Positions 22,398-32,299 of a stretch of DNA of 64,000 nucleotides are shown here, piece by piece; position 1 is the first letter of the stretch; each line of letters begins with the position of its first letter. The stretch covers positions 2,976,001 to 3,040,000 of the forward strand of contig OX337240.1 in assembly GCA_946965045.2 (NCBI GenBank), in the 5' to 3' direction. Origin of the DNA: Epithemia pelagica (lineage: Eukaryota > Bacillariophyta > Bacillariophyceae > Surirellales > Surirellaceae). The position numbers were made by a program, and so were the translations under genes. The notes below the pieces were generated by a model. That model was not told the origin of the DNA and did no database searches. It saw only the letters and a list, made by a program, of their open reading frames with translations.

Positions 22398-22535
22398 GTC
22401 CCCTCAAACAAATACCGGAGTAATCTGGAGTTTGTTTGTTACCGTGTAGGGTGTGAGCGTATTCGGACTACCCTTGTCCGGGAAACCTTAGGACCCTCAG
22501 AAAACCTCTCGAAAAACGAGGAAAGGGCTCACAAT

Positions 22536-23071
22536 TTAGGTATTGTGGTTGTCAGCAATGTCCCAAAGGACCAAACTGAGCAAATGATTCCGCTTCTGAC
22601 CTCCTGGAATCACTTTGGTTGCAATGTCGGCTGGATTGTTCTGCGTTGGGATGTGGGTGGTAAGAATCTCACCCATGGCCACTGATTCGCGAACGGCATG
22701 ATAACAAATCGAATTGGATTTCTTCTTCAGTTGTGATTCGGGTCGTTGGGTGTTGTGGATCACGGACATGTTGTCTCCGTAGACGAGTGATGGTCCACTG
22801 ATTGGCACACCCATCATACGTAGCTTGTATCGTAACCCGCGAATTGCTTCCATACCTGTCTTCAATGCAACGAACTCGGCACCAAACACTGAAGTTTCAA
22901 TCGTCGCTTGTCGCTTTGTGTACCATGCGATTGGGGCCATGTTCAGGAAGATGAAATACCCAGTCCTAGAGCGCCTGACTTGCTTGTCACCGGCATGATC
23001 CGAGTCAACAAACAGTCGCAAGTCCACATCCTTCCCACGCGGCTGAGGCATTTTCGGAGGTATGGCCTCAT
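22536..23071 (-). pseudogene. Copia pol, C-terminal RNase H half (right of the insertion in coding order)
   Basis: Minus-strand frame from NEAIPPKMPQPRGKD through RLFVDSDHAGDKQVRRS, IETSVFGAEFVALKTGM, LVYGDNMSVIHNTQRP and NPADIATKVIPGGQ to the stop at 22,536. These are the standard RNase H landmarks of a CoDi Copia, with catalytic acidic residues present. The open frame extends upstream to 23,138, but codons before 23,072 belong to the terminus of the inserted transposon. Its natural upstream partner is the RT/RNase H frame ending at 44,560. Confidence 0.9.
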
Positions 23072-23082
23072 TACGTCTAAGG
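23072..23082 (+). repeat. Left target duplication (TA) and TIR of the giant transposon
   Basis: TA at 23,072-23,073, then CGTCTAAGG. The next 120 bp contain CACGCGCC, TACGCGCC and several CCACGCAC motifs that echo the CACGCG repeats of the right end. Confidence 0.88.
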
Positions 23083-23427
23083 GCAGCGTCACGCGCCCCC
23101 AAAACGCACACCCCATACGCGCCGTCGGCATGCGCCATTTTTCGTACCCGGTTTTTTTATACGGATTTACACCATTTTGACTAATCCCCCCCCACCATCA
23201 CGCACATACAACATCATACACATTCACGGCGACCCTATCTTCCACGCACGCACACTCCCATCTTCCACGCACAGAGAACTTACCTTCTAAGCACACTGAC
23301 CTTGCCCTCCACGTCCAAAACACTCTGAACACAAAGTACCAACCTCATCGGAACAAGGCATCTATACACCCTCTCCACAGGTGCAATAACACAAGGGCAA
23401 ACCCCCAATCTCTCCTATCCCATTCTC

Positions 23428-23640
23428 CAATGACACCAGCGGAAGCCACTCACCTTTTGCATCCCATGCTCCGAAAGCACCAGCGGAAGCCACACACCAT
23501 TAGCATCCCATGCTCCAAAAGCACTGGCAGAAGCCACCCACCTTTTGCATCTCAGGCACCGAAAGCACCGGCAGAAGCCACCCACCTTTTGCATCTCAGA
23601 CTCCAAAAGCACCAGCAGAAGCCACACACTTATGGTAACT
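23428..23640. repeat. 45-bp tandem repeat near the left end of the giant transposon
   Basis: AAAGCACC(A/G)GC(G/A)GAAGCCAC recurs at 23,473, 23,518, 23,563 and 23,608, exactly 45 bp apart, with a diverged copy at 23,431. The ORFs it creates on both strands are repeat artefacts. Confidence 0.9.
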
Positions 23641-23714
23641 CATTTCACAACACAATCGATACCATCCACAGAAGAATGTGAAAACATGCACAGAAGCTAA
23701 TGAAGAGATACTAT

Positions 23715-26042
23715 TTAAAAAAACCAGAGTCCGTGCTTCCTCCGCTTTTTCTGCTGCGGTTGATCTTGATCAGCACTGTCCACATATCCCATCCTCTCCC
23801 GATGTTTCTTAAGAAGATTCTCCATGAACACATTTTGTCTCTGAAACAGTCCATCAACTGATACATATTCTCGATCATCCCTCACCTTCTGCTGCAATTC
23901 ATCAAGACGATCAAGGCCAATATCACTCATACCACGTCCCTTTTTGTTTGCACAACCTGAATACTTGTATTGTTCTACTCCATCTGTATCAATGTCCTCA
24001 TTAATTTGGTGCGCTTGACACCAAGCAGGGTCTTCTTTGTACAACTTTTGTTTGAACTCTTGTCTGCTCCTCAGAGCCCATGCATCCCATGAATCTTCAA
24101 GAGCCAAGAGAATGAAAGCTTCATCACTCGTAGTAAACTTACTCATCGCTTCCTTCCATATTGCTTGCTTTTGTGCTTCTGGTGTATTAGCTGTAATATC
24201 TTGATTAATGATATCTCTCACCATTCCATCTCCATAAACCGACCCCCCAAATACTTCAAACATGAAAACATAAGCATCATTGTCTCCATTCACTCCTCTC
24301 ATTTGCATCATCTCTTCAAGACTTGGCATAGGACCTAGATTTTCATCGTCAACCAATAACTTAGGGAATTGTCGCCGAACAATTCCACCACCATGTGTTC
24401 TCCATAGATTTAACGAGAAATGTTCTGCCAGGCAGGAAGGCTCAGGTTAGAGCAAAACTTTCCACAAGAATGAGAACAAGATAGCACCAAGACAGTACCA
24501 ACTTACTCATGAACCTGAACCTTAGCGATTGTAGAACATTTGATCTCTTGCGTCTGAATTCTTTCCTCAAATGGGGGGAATACCTTTCCCACCACTTTGC
24601 CTTAGCCACATCACCAATAATCTTTTCTCGTTCGAAATACGCCTTGAAGTGATCCTTCCCCAAATGCCATAATCCATTATCATCTGCATCACAATCATCG
24701 GCAAGTGAGAAATACTTCACGTACCTCCAAGCAACATCAGGCACAAAAGTCTGGAACTCATCCGTACGACAAGCTAAGGGTAGATCCTTGTATTTGCTCC
24801 TGCTCTTTCTTTGCTGTTCTCTCTTTCTTTCCCTCTTGTATTCTCTCCTTCTTTCCCTCTCACCAGACGTTGCATTAGCCCCAGAACTCTGACCATCACT
24901 AGTACCATAGATAGATGATGCAACCATTGAGCTATCGCCTCCGACTTCCATGGCTACAAGAGATGATGACGACCAAGAGAGATCAGAAAGTGAGGAAACA
25001 TCATCCATCCAGAAGTCCACATCTTTTTCGATTGTACATTTCCAAACCCACATCAACCCAGATTAGAGTTCCACTCTAACCAGTCAATACCGATAGGGCA
25101 CAAACAAAACAAAGGAAGTACACCTTACTTACAAACGCGACTGACTCCTCCGCCACCACCACCACCACCACCCATAACCTCTTCCATAATATTTTCAACA
25201 TCTTGGTGCGACATTACAGTCACACCACCATTGTCATTAGCTGCGCACTCAATATTATTTGTATCCATATGGTGATGTGTTTGCTGTGGTTGGTGAACAC
25301 CAGCGCCTCCTTGCATCAGAACGCCCCCATTGGGTGGGTATGGGACAGACATCATCTGCTGTTGTGGGTATCCTTGATGCACCATAATACCAGTTCCTTG
25401 TTGTGGATAAATCGTAGATGATGGGGCCGCCGGGAAATGATGATGTTGTTGCCCCCCAAGAGGAGCTTGGGAATAATTGAACTGTGTATGGACCTGATGT
25501 TGTTGTTGCCTTTGAGGAAGAAATGACAACACCGATGGATTTGGTTGCTGGTGAGGATAAGGATGGGTATGATTCGGATATGGAGCAACTCCATTCGCAT
25601 TATAAGGAACTCGCTGACCATGGTCGACTCCATTCATAACAGCAGTATTGTGTTCGGATTCCATAGGTGCTCCTGTATTAGTAACACCACGGGTTCCTGT
25701 ACAGCTCATGGTACTACCTTGGTCCTGGGATTCGTTGGATGAAGCTCCCCGTCCTCCTTTTTCCTGAAATATTACCTGACTCTTTTCAGATACGGATCCT
25801 GAATCCTCTTGGTTACGGTCATCATTGCTATTCTTCTTGTTGACATCTCTGATCGTTATTTCTTCGTCGTCTGTTTCATCATCGGTACTGCTTTCTCCAG
25901 CATCTTTGCCACCAGATAAACCATGGAACGCTGAATTCTTACTGTTTTGGTTGTCCTTTTTATCTTGCTTTGGATCACCACAGCGTTGGCTTCCTTGTTT
26001 TCTATTCTTGGTCCCCTGGTTTGTTTCAGAAGGGGGCGACAT
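23715..26042 (-). CDS. Three-exon gene of unknown function in the giant transposon (711 aa)
   Basis: Three minus-strand ORFs join cleanly. Exon 1 is 26,042-25,133, exon 2 is 25,022-24,507 and exon 3 is 24,424-23,715. Both donors are GTAAGT. Acceptors follow CGAAAAAG and TTCCTGCCTGGCAG, the second with CTAAC upstream. Phases match and the total is 2,136 nt. The N-terminal third is Gln/Asn/His/Gly-rich and disordered-looking. The middle has a basic run (RERRREYKRERKREQQRKSR), then a compact region with AWRYVKYFSLADDCDADDNG and KAKWWERYSPHLRKEFRRKR. The C-terminal part is helical and ends in a KKRRK cluster, a possible nuclear signal. No family is recognised. It is divergent from the transposase gene with 434 bp between, and may be a second transposition protein (compare TNPA of En/Spm). 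That role is speculation. Confidence 0.65.
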
Positions 26043-26476
26043 GACAAAAAGAGTATACCTGATATAAGAAGTGTTGACAATGCAATGAGTTTTGGGTGCA
26101 ACAAGAGGAGAATGTTATGCCAATCCGTTTTCATTGAGGTCTTACCTTTCGACCATCAAATTTCAAAAGTCGAGCCGTTTGTTCCGAGTACACCCGGTTT
26201 TTTTTGAATTGAACCAAATCGTCAGGCGACAATTATACATTCAAACGACCAATGCCACATGGGCATTTGTGTTCGTTCCGATCCCATGTACCGATAGACT
26301 CATAGTTTATGTAGAATAGTATGGGTGGATGGGCGGGGGGGTGGGGGTAAACCATATCCATCCACAACCAATGAAAAAGCGAGCCGGGCGACCATAAAAT
26401 CGAAACCATTCGTGTCAGTCGTCACATTAGCAATGATTCTCATTCCACAAAGACTAAGGACCACAAAACCAATGCC

Positions 26477-29400
26477 ATGGGCCGTCCTTGTAAACCAAGG
26501 TATTTAAGAAATAAACCTTCCGTCATCAAAGATCAATGGGTAGGCGAAGATCCAAATGCGAGTACAGGTGGTTCCATTCTTCCATGTCGTAAATGTAGAA
26601 ATTGTCATGTATTATTCCACGTCTCCGGGATCTTCCAACATGAAAGGGTTTGTAGCACCAAAAGAGAAAACGGCACTTTGGTCTCACATGCATTGGAGCA
26701 CGAATCGTCAATGATATGCCACGAAACTGCTGGTGTCGAGAACAATACCTCTCATGATAAAGATCAGGGAAATCATTTAGAAAATGGAGGAACCGATGAT
26801 AGTGCTGTAGGGATTTCAGAAAATGGAGGAACCGACAATGGTGCTGTAGGGATTTCCTGGGCGGACGATCGAGAAGATGAGGAAAGAGAGGATCTGCAAC
26901 CCACTACACAAAAACAACCCATCGTGAGACAGCCATGTCGGAATAGTACAAATATTGCTCATTCCTTGCTGTCATCTGAGAATGAGGAAGAATCAGATGA
27001 GGACCAAGAAGAGGGACCACCAGCAGATCATGATGATGGGCTCCAACAAACTGTCGATGACAATGAGGATGTCCAAGGCAAAGGTTCATCCAGTGATGAC
27101 CATGTTATCGATGAAAACTCAAAAGACAATCCTTTGGAATTTCCAGTGTATCTTGAACAAAATGGTCTCCGATTTTCCGAAGATGACAAGGCTTTATTGA
27201 GGTTGGCCATACTCCTCCGGAATGCTGGGTGTCCAAAGTTCATGTTCGATGCCATTTTGGCATGGATTGATTATACTAACGAGTGTTGTGGCTCACGTTT
27301 TTTCAATAAAAAACATCCACGGCGAAAGGGATTCATGGCGAAATTTGAAAAAAGAGGTTTCGATTTCCCCAAACCAAAGATTGTCACCGTCCCAATGGAA
27401 GTTACAACCAAAAAGGATATAATCGTTCCAGACAGTGAGAAGTCCGTTGATACCGTTATATTTGATTTTGTGCATCAACTTCGACGTGTCTTGCAAGATC
27501 CTGAAGCCACTTCCAAGGATAAAACAATATTATGTGATGACGACCCGTATCGCCCTTATACACCGAATAAATGTCTCGAAAACATACAAGATGGCCATGT
27601 TTTCCAACGTACCGTACGGAAATACAGACATGACAACGATACTTTCGTTGTTGGTTTATTGTCTTATATGGATAAGACACACGCGAAAGGGGATGGTCGC
27701 TTTAATGCGGAACCAGTTGTTATGGTACCTTCATTTTTGACGATGTCTGAAATGCGAAAACCGAATAGACAAATCATTTTAGGGTTGATCACAGATATGG
27801 AACGGAAGTCATCTGCGGCCAAATACATCTTGGATAGGGGGTCCCCCTGTCGGAATTATCATGCACAGCTCTCGCGAATACACCAAGCTCTTTTGAAGAT
27901 ACAGAATCGAGGTGGATTGTGGATGCGATTACGGATCCATGGGATCGAGAAGGTGGTGAGATTAGTATTACCTGTGATCATGATAAAGGGAGATGCGAAG
28001 TCACAAGATAACATCGCAGGAAGATATGCATCTCATCATCAAAGTGTTGGCCGGCTTGTTTGGCAGTGTGATTGCACACCTCGGGAGTCTAGATACCCAT
28101 GGTCCACATGCAACTACCTCTTCAAAAACCCTATCCATTTCAGAAGCCTCCGTGTGCTTGGTTTAGATAAACCATCAGGAAACCCAATAGTTATCGATTC
28201 TGGACAACCCGGTATAGATGATCCGAGAGAGGATCCTTGGAGAGAACCTGTGAACAATTCCAAGAAAATTTTACATCAGATTGGACAATACCCAGTGAAC
28301 AACATCTACAACCATTTGTATTTGGGTGAGGGTGTTAATAAAACACATGGGATTTTTACCGCGGCATGTTGTGATGTATTACATACTTTGAAATCGGGGA
28401 TCATGAAATATATCATGACTGATTTCTTTGCTCTGATGACAATGAGAGAAAAAGCCATGTTTGATTTCTTGTACAGCTCTTTCTTCCGAGCCAACCGGCA
28501 GTCGGTATTCTCTTATTCTTCTAGTTGGGGGTACCCCAGAACATCCTTCTCTGCAGGTATCAGTAATGTTACAAAGGTAACAGCCAATGAATGGGTTGGT
28601 ATTATGTTTGTCTCAGCCGCTTTGTGTGTTTCTGTTCGTGGTCATCTTATTTTCGCTTCAACTATGGCGGAGAAATGGAAAAAAGTAGTTGCAGAGTGGA
28701 AACAATGGTGCAAAGAAGAAGAAGAGAGACGAAAGAAAAAGGAAGAAGAGAAAGAACGGAAGAGAAAGAAAAATGAATTAGAAAAAAAAAAGAAAAAACG
28801 ACTACGAATGGGCGCTGGACAAAACAACGTATCCTCTACCAACAATAAACGTCAACGACAATCGAAAAAAAACCCGGTTGTACACCACAGTATTGCTGAT
28901 GCTTCATCCGATTCGGATGAGAATGACTCACCTGTGGATGATAGTAACGAAGAAATAACCACAAATATCAACGACAATCTGCCCGTTCATGTACAGGAAA
29001 ATGAAGATTACCAATATTGTGAACCTGACATTGAGGTACAGGTTACGAGTGAAACAGTATTCGACGATGACCCTGTGGCATATGCATCGATCTGGGATGA
29101 AGGTGAGCGGGAACCATATCTGGATTTCCTCTTCCTGCTTGAGACAATACTCTGTTTCAACAGCTGGACAAGGATGGATAGATTTTGGGATAGCGACCCA
29201 CGTTCTCCTGCCGCGAAGGAAACAGCGCGACGATCAGTTGAATCTGTCAAGATAATGATGGATGGTATACGGCGGTATGCACCACAATTGGATAAAAAAG
29301 GGAAACTGATGTGCAATGGTTGGATGATCCCAAAATACCACAACTTGGTACATATAGTTCGACAGGTGTCCAATTTTGGCCCAGTTAAAATATCCGACAC

Positions 29401-30607
29401 TGAATCAGAGGAGAGTAACCACAAAGAAATTGTCAAACTGAATGCCAAAACAGTACAAAAGCGGGGTAAGGGTGTCTTCGACAGTCAACTTGGTGATAAC
29501 ATATGGCAGATGCAGGCATGGGATCTGCTCTGTAAAGCATCAGGGATCAAACAAGATGACGTGGAGCTACTAAAAAATGGTCAATCTCCAACCATTGTGG
29601 CAAGGAAAAAAAGAAGTCAAGTGTATCATAGTCATGAGAATGATGACGAGGACGATGAAGAAGATAGATGTAAATTCAAGGGGCGAGGGACAACAATACA
29701 AATCCAATTGGTCAGATCTGGACAGACAGAGAGCCCCGTGGTCAAGTGTACTTACAAGTATATTTCGAAAACAAATACCGGTATGATCCTCCCAAAAGTA
29801 ATCCTTGACTTCCTGGTGAAACATGCAAGTGCCATCTTCACACAAATGAATATTATACAACAGAATGACACAAGTGATTACATCATGATCCATGGGTGTA
29901 CAGAGGTCAAATTCAGGGATGAAAACATAGGTGGTATCCGATGTCATCCTAATTACCAAAGTGAGGGTCCTTGGAGAGACTGGGTGAAAGCATGGATCCC
30001 ACGACACCAGCGAACACCATTCACTGACACTGCAACAGGTAATCAGGGAACAGACAATATCTTGGTACTCTGTCAGGTTTTATGCTTCATACGCAGACCA
30101 TGGGAACAACGGGAAAGTGCTGGTCACATGCAAGAACAGGGAAATGATGCTCGTACATCAAGAATCCACCAAGAAAAACCGAGAGATGTCACACATGCTT
30201 TATTACGAACCACTTATCGTCGTAGTGACAAGGATAAAGAGAAGTCCTCCGTCCTTTTCATTCGATGGAGCAAGGCCTTTACCCGGAATTCCCGTGTTCC
30301 CGATCTTGTATTGGTTCCTATCACCAATATAGTTGAATTGGTAGGAGTGATCGATGAAAACCCGGAAATGATCCAACACCGAGATAAGGTACCGGAATAC
30401 CTGCATTCTGATGCGGAAAGAGAAATATTGCTTGAATATACTCGGAATCACAGGAACTATTCCGATATTGTATGGGAGGTACTTCCTGCCAGTAAATGGG
30501 CCAATGAGTTCAATGACTCAGCAAGTGATTCGTTGAGAGCAAGATATACATCATCATCAGATCCTTCACAAACAACAACAACAGATCGTAACACTGCTGG
30601 ATCATGA
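26477..30607 (+). CDS. Plavaka/CACTA-like transposase (1,376 aa)
   Basis: An N-terminal C2HC-like finger lies at about residues 36-60 (CRKCRNCHVLFHVSGI, then HERVC). A long acidic stretch follows. The core from about residue 395 has LSYMDKTHAKGDGRF...EPV, the YHAQLSRIHQALLKIQ segment, then LPVIMIKGDAKSQDNIAGRY followed by a Cys-containing WQCDCTPRE. Next come YPVNNIYNHLYLG and a segment of the form GI-x-AACCDVLHTLKSGIMKYI. This order matches Plavaka-type transposases (RNase H-like fold, CACTA-related). Asp399 and Asp506 are candidate catalytic residues. A Lys/Glu-rich coiled coil (about 730-775) and an acidic linker interrupt the core. The tail has low similarity to anything I know. The frame is intact and ATG 26477 is the first in frame (MGRPCKPRYL). 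Confidence 0.72.
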   Translation: MGRPCKPRYLRNKPSVIKDQWVGEDPNASTGGSILPCRKCRNCHVLFHVSGIFQHERVCSTKRENGTLVSHALEHESSMICHETAGVENNTSHDKDQGNHLENGGTDDSAVGISENGGTDNGAVGISWADDREDEEREDLQPTTQKQPIVRQPCRNSTNIAHSLLSSENEEESDEDQEEGPPADHDDGLQQTVDDNEDVQGKGSSSDDHVIDENSKDNPLEFPVYLEQNGLRFSEDDKALLRLAILLRNAGCPKFMFDAILAWIDYTNECCGSRFFNKKHPRRKGFMAKFEKRGFDFPKPKIVTVPMEVTTKKDIIVPDSEKSVDTVIFDFVHQLRRVLQDPEATSKDKTILCDDDPYRPYTPNKCLENIQDGHVFQRTVRKYRHDNDTFVVGLLSYMDKTHAKGDGRFNAEPVVMVPSFLTMSEMRKPNRQIILGLITDMERKSSAAKYILDRGSPCRNYHAQLSRIHQALLKIQNRGGLWMRLRIHGIEKVVRLVLPVIMIKGDAKSQDNIAGRYASHHQSVGRLVWQCDCTPRESRYPWSTCNYLFKNPIHFRSLRVLGLDKPSGNPIVIDSGQPGIDDPREDPWREPVNNSKKILHQIGQYPVNNIYNHLYLGEGVNKTHGIFTAACCDVLHTLKSGIMKYIMTDFFALMTMREKAMFDFLYSSFFRANRQSVFSYSSSWGYPRTSFSAGISNVTKVTANEWVGIMFVSAALCVSVRGHLIFASTMAEKWKKVVAEWKQWCKEEEERRKKKEEEKERKRKKNELEKKKKKRLRMGAGQNNVSSTNNKRQRQSKKNPVVHHSIADASSDSDENDSPVDDSNEEITTNINDNLPVHVQENEDYQYCEPDIEVQVTSETVFDDDPVAYASIWDEGEREPYLDFLFLLETILCFNSWTRMDRFWDSDPRSPAAKETARRSVESVKIMMDGIRRYAPQLDKKGKLMCNGWMIPKYHNLVHIVRQVSNFGPVKISDTESEESNHKEIVKLNAKTVQKRGKGVFDSQLGDNIWQMQAWDLLCKASGIKQDDVELLKNGQSPTIVARKKRSQVYHSHENDDEDDEEDRCKFKGRGTTIQIQLVRSGQTESPVVKCTYKYISKTNTGMILPKVILDFLVKHASAIFTQMNIIQQNDTSDYIMIHGCTEVKFRDENIGGIRCHPNYQSEGPWRDWVKAWIPRHQRTPFTDTATGNQGTDNILVLCQVLCFIRRPWEQRESAGHMQEQGNDARTSRIHQEKPRDVTHALLRTTYRRSDKDKEKSSVLFIRWSKAFTRNSRVPDLVLVPITNIVELVGVIDENPEMIQHRDKVPEYLHSDAEREILLEYTRNHRNYSDIVWEVLPASKWANEFNDSASDSLRARYTSSSDPSQTTTTDRNTAGS

Positions 30608-31003
30608 AGGTGTCAGTGAAAGTCGTTCTGTATAACCAATAAGGGGGTGGGTGGGGGTGGGGTGGAGGGTGTGTTTCCAACCACCAACAAAGGTCATAGG
30701 GGATGTCCGAGTGGTATCCGTAATATTTATTTCAGAGAAGTGGTCCCAATAATATACTCCCCAACATGTCGGAGTGGTACTCCGTTTATTAAAAAGAGTG
30801 ACACGTGATGAGGGATAGTACGAGATAGATGTCCATGTGGTATCCACAAACGGCAGCCGACCCATTATTCTTCATAAAAAAACAAACACATCTTAGTAGA
30901 AGTCTCGTCTCTTCTTTTTCTTGAATGTGATAGGTTCATTCTGTTTGATCATCAAGTAATCATTTTTACACAAGCGGTGAGATAAAACTCTCTGGCTTAC
31001 GCA

Positions 31004-32275
31004 ATGTTGAGCAATCCATACAAAAAACCACGCACCATGACGAACCCATACAACAAACGCCGAAAACCACAAAGTACCAAACCACAAAACAAGGGGGTAC
31101 TTAGTGAAAGCCGTGGAAACAATCTTCATCCAGAAGAAACCCAGTTCCAAAATGACGGCGACATCACATTTCTCGAGGATTTATTTCAATTGAGAGAAGA
31201 GAAATTCCAGAAAGAGAATAAAGGACATCACAAAAATAACAACAGCAACCACGTCGGCGAATTGGTACCACGAGTAGTAGATGACAGCTCTCCTGAACCA
31301 GGTATATCCGTCGAAGGGCATCACGAGAAAACAGAGCAGCCAAAGAAAACAGAGACTCCTGGTAACGTTGTTGTACCACCATCCATTCCCGATACAACTA
31401 TCGTTCCTCATACTAATCCCAAGAAAACGGTCATTCGCAATCCATATGCGGTCAAAAGCCGTATCATTGACCCCTCTGTGGTCACTGCGAAATTTAAGAC
31501 AATACCATTGGCTCCAGAATCACCAAGTTATTCTGATCGAGTTGGTGACCGAGATGCAGACTTTCACCCTGAAGTGGTTAAGTTCACCAGACTTGCCAAC
31601 GAGGTATTGGGTTCTACAGAGAATATAGCAGATGCCATTTGTCCAGTTTGTTTGTTTCAAGATAACCCAACAACCGATCGGTATTTAACAGGAAAATTCT
31701 GGCATCCTTTTGGTACTACTCACCGGTGCCGTGACCATTGTTACGGTTGTGGGGTACATTGTGATGTATGCGAAACAGGTGGCAATGAATACAAATGCCG
31801 GCAATGCATTTTCGACCACGATGGGAAACTCCATGATAAACTTGTGGATCGCACATGTACTTATATTCCAATCGTATGTAAGGGTTGCCTCCGACCATGC
31901 AATTCAAATGGAGAATGTGTCAGTATTCGGGTCTGTTGGAAGTCCAACAATAAATATTTCATATGGCGTTTCTGTATGATCGTTCGAAGAGCCTTACTCT
32001 TGAATCAATACAGGCCTGACTTGACTTCTGGGGTGGGAGGGATACCCCGATACACACAGGTAGTCATAGTCAAAGCAGTTCAACAGATGTACAAGGACCT
32101 CCGGTACCCCAATGAATCATCACAATTCTCTAGCCCCTTCATACACATGGGAACAGAGGTCGAGTGGACAAAATGGTTGGTATCAACCTGCTTCGGTCCC
32201 TTTTTCAATTACATGGTGTTATTCCGATACTGTTTCCAAGCCATCATGAACCTCAAAGAGAATACCGCGACTTAA
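31004..32275 (+). CDS. Cys-rich protein A of the giant transposon (423 aa)
   Basis: The first 200 residues are Lys/Pro/Asn-rich and probably disordered, with three NPY(K/N/A) motifs. From about residue 213 there is a dense cysteine region (CPVCLF, then CRDHCYGCGVHCDVCETGG, CRQC, CKGCLRPC) that should bind several zinc ions. The last 110 residues have YFIWRFCMIVRRALLL, then FIHMGTEVEWTKWLVSTCFG and FNYMVLFRYCFQA. The same C-terminal pattern occurs in the protein at 35,589-36,464, so the two are paralogues flanking the satellite array. No known family is recognised. Zinc-rich proteins in such elements could bind DNA or contact the transposase, but this is inference. The stop codon lies 25 bp before the first satellite unit. 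Confidence 0.65.
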   Translation: MLSNPYKKPRTMTNPYNKRRKPQSTKPQNKGVLSESRGNNLHPEETQFQNDGDITFLEDLFQLREEKFQKENKGHHKNNNSNHVGELVPRVVDDSSPEPGISVEGHHEKTEQPKKTETPGNVVVPPSIPDTTIVPHTNPKKTVIRNPYAVKSRIIDPSVVTAKFKTIPLAPESPSYSDRVGDRDADFHPEVVKFTRLANEVLGSTENIADAICPVCLFQDNPTTDRYLTGKFWHPFGTTHRCRDHCYGCGVHCDVCETGGNEYKCRQCIFDHDGKLHDKLVDRTCTYIPIVCKGCLRPCNSNGECVSIRVCWKSNNKYFIWRFCMIVRRALLLNQYRPDLTSGVGGIPRYTQVVIVKAVQQMYKDLRYPNESSQFSSPFIHMGTEVEWTKWLVSTCFGPFFNYMVLFRYCFQAIMNLKENTAT

Positions 32276-32299
32276 ATTAAACAGACTTCGACGACCCAA

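Noticed and set aside
20605-23138. Plus-strand Copia fragment and minus-strand RNase H fragment as parts of one element
   Set aside because: They are on opposite strands, both encode the same RNase H region and their sequences differ clearly.
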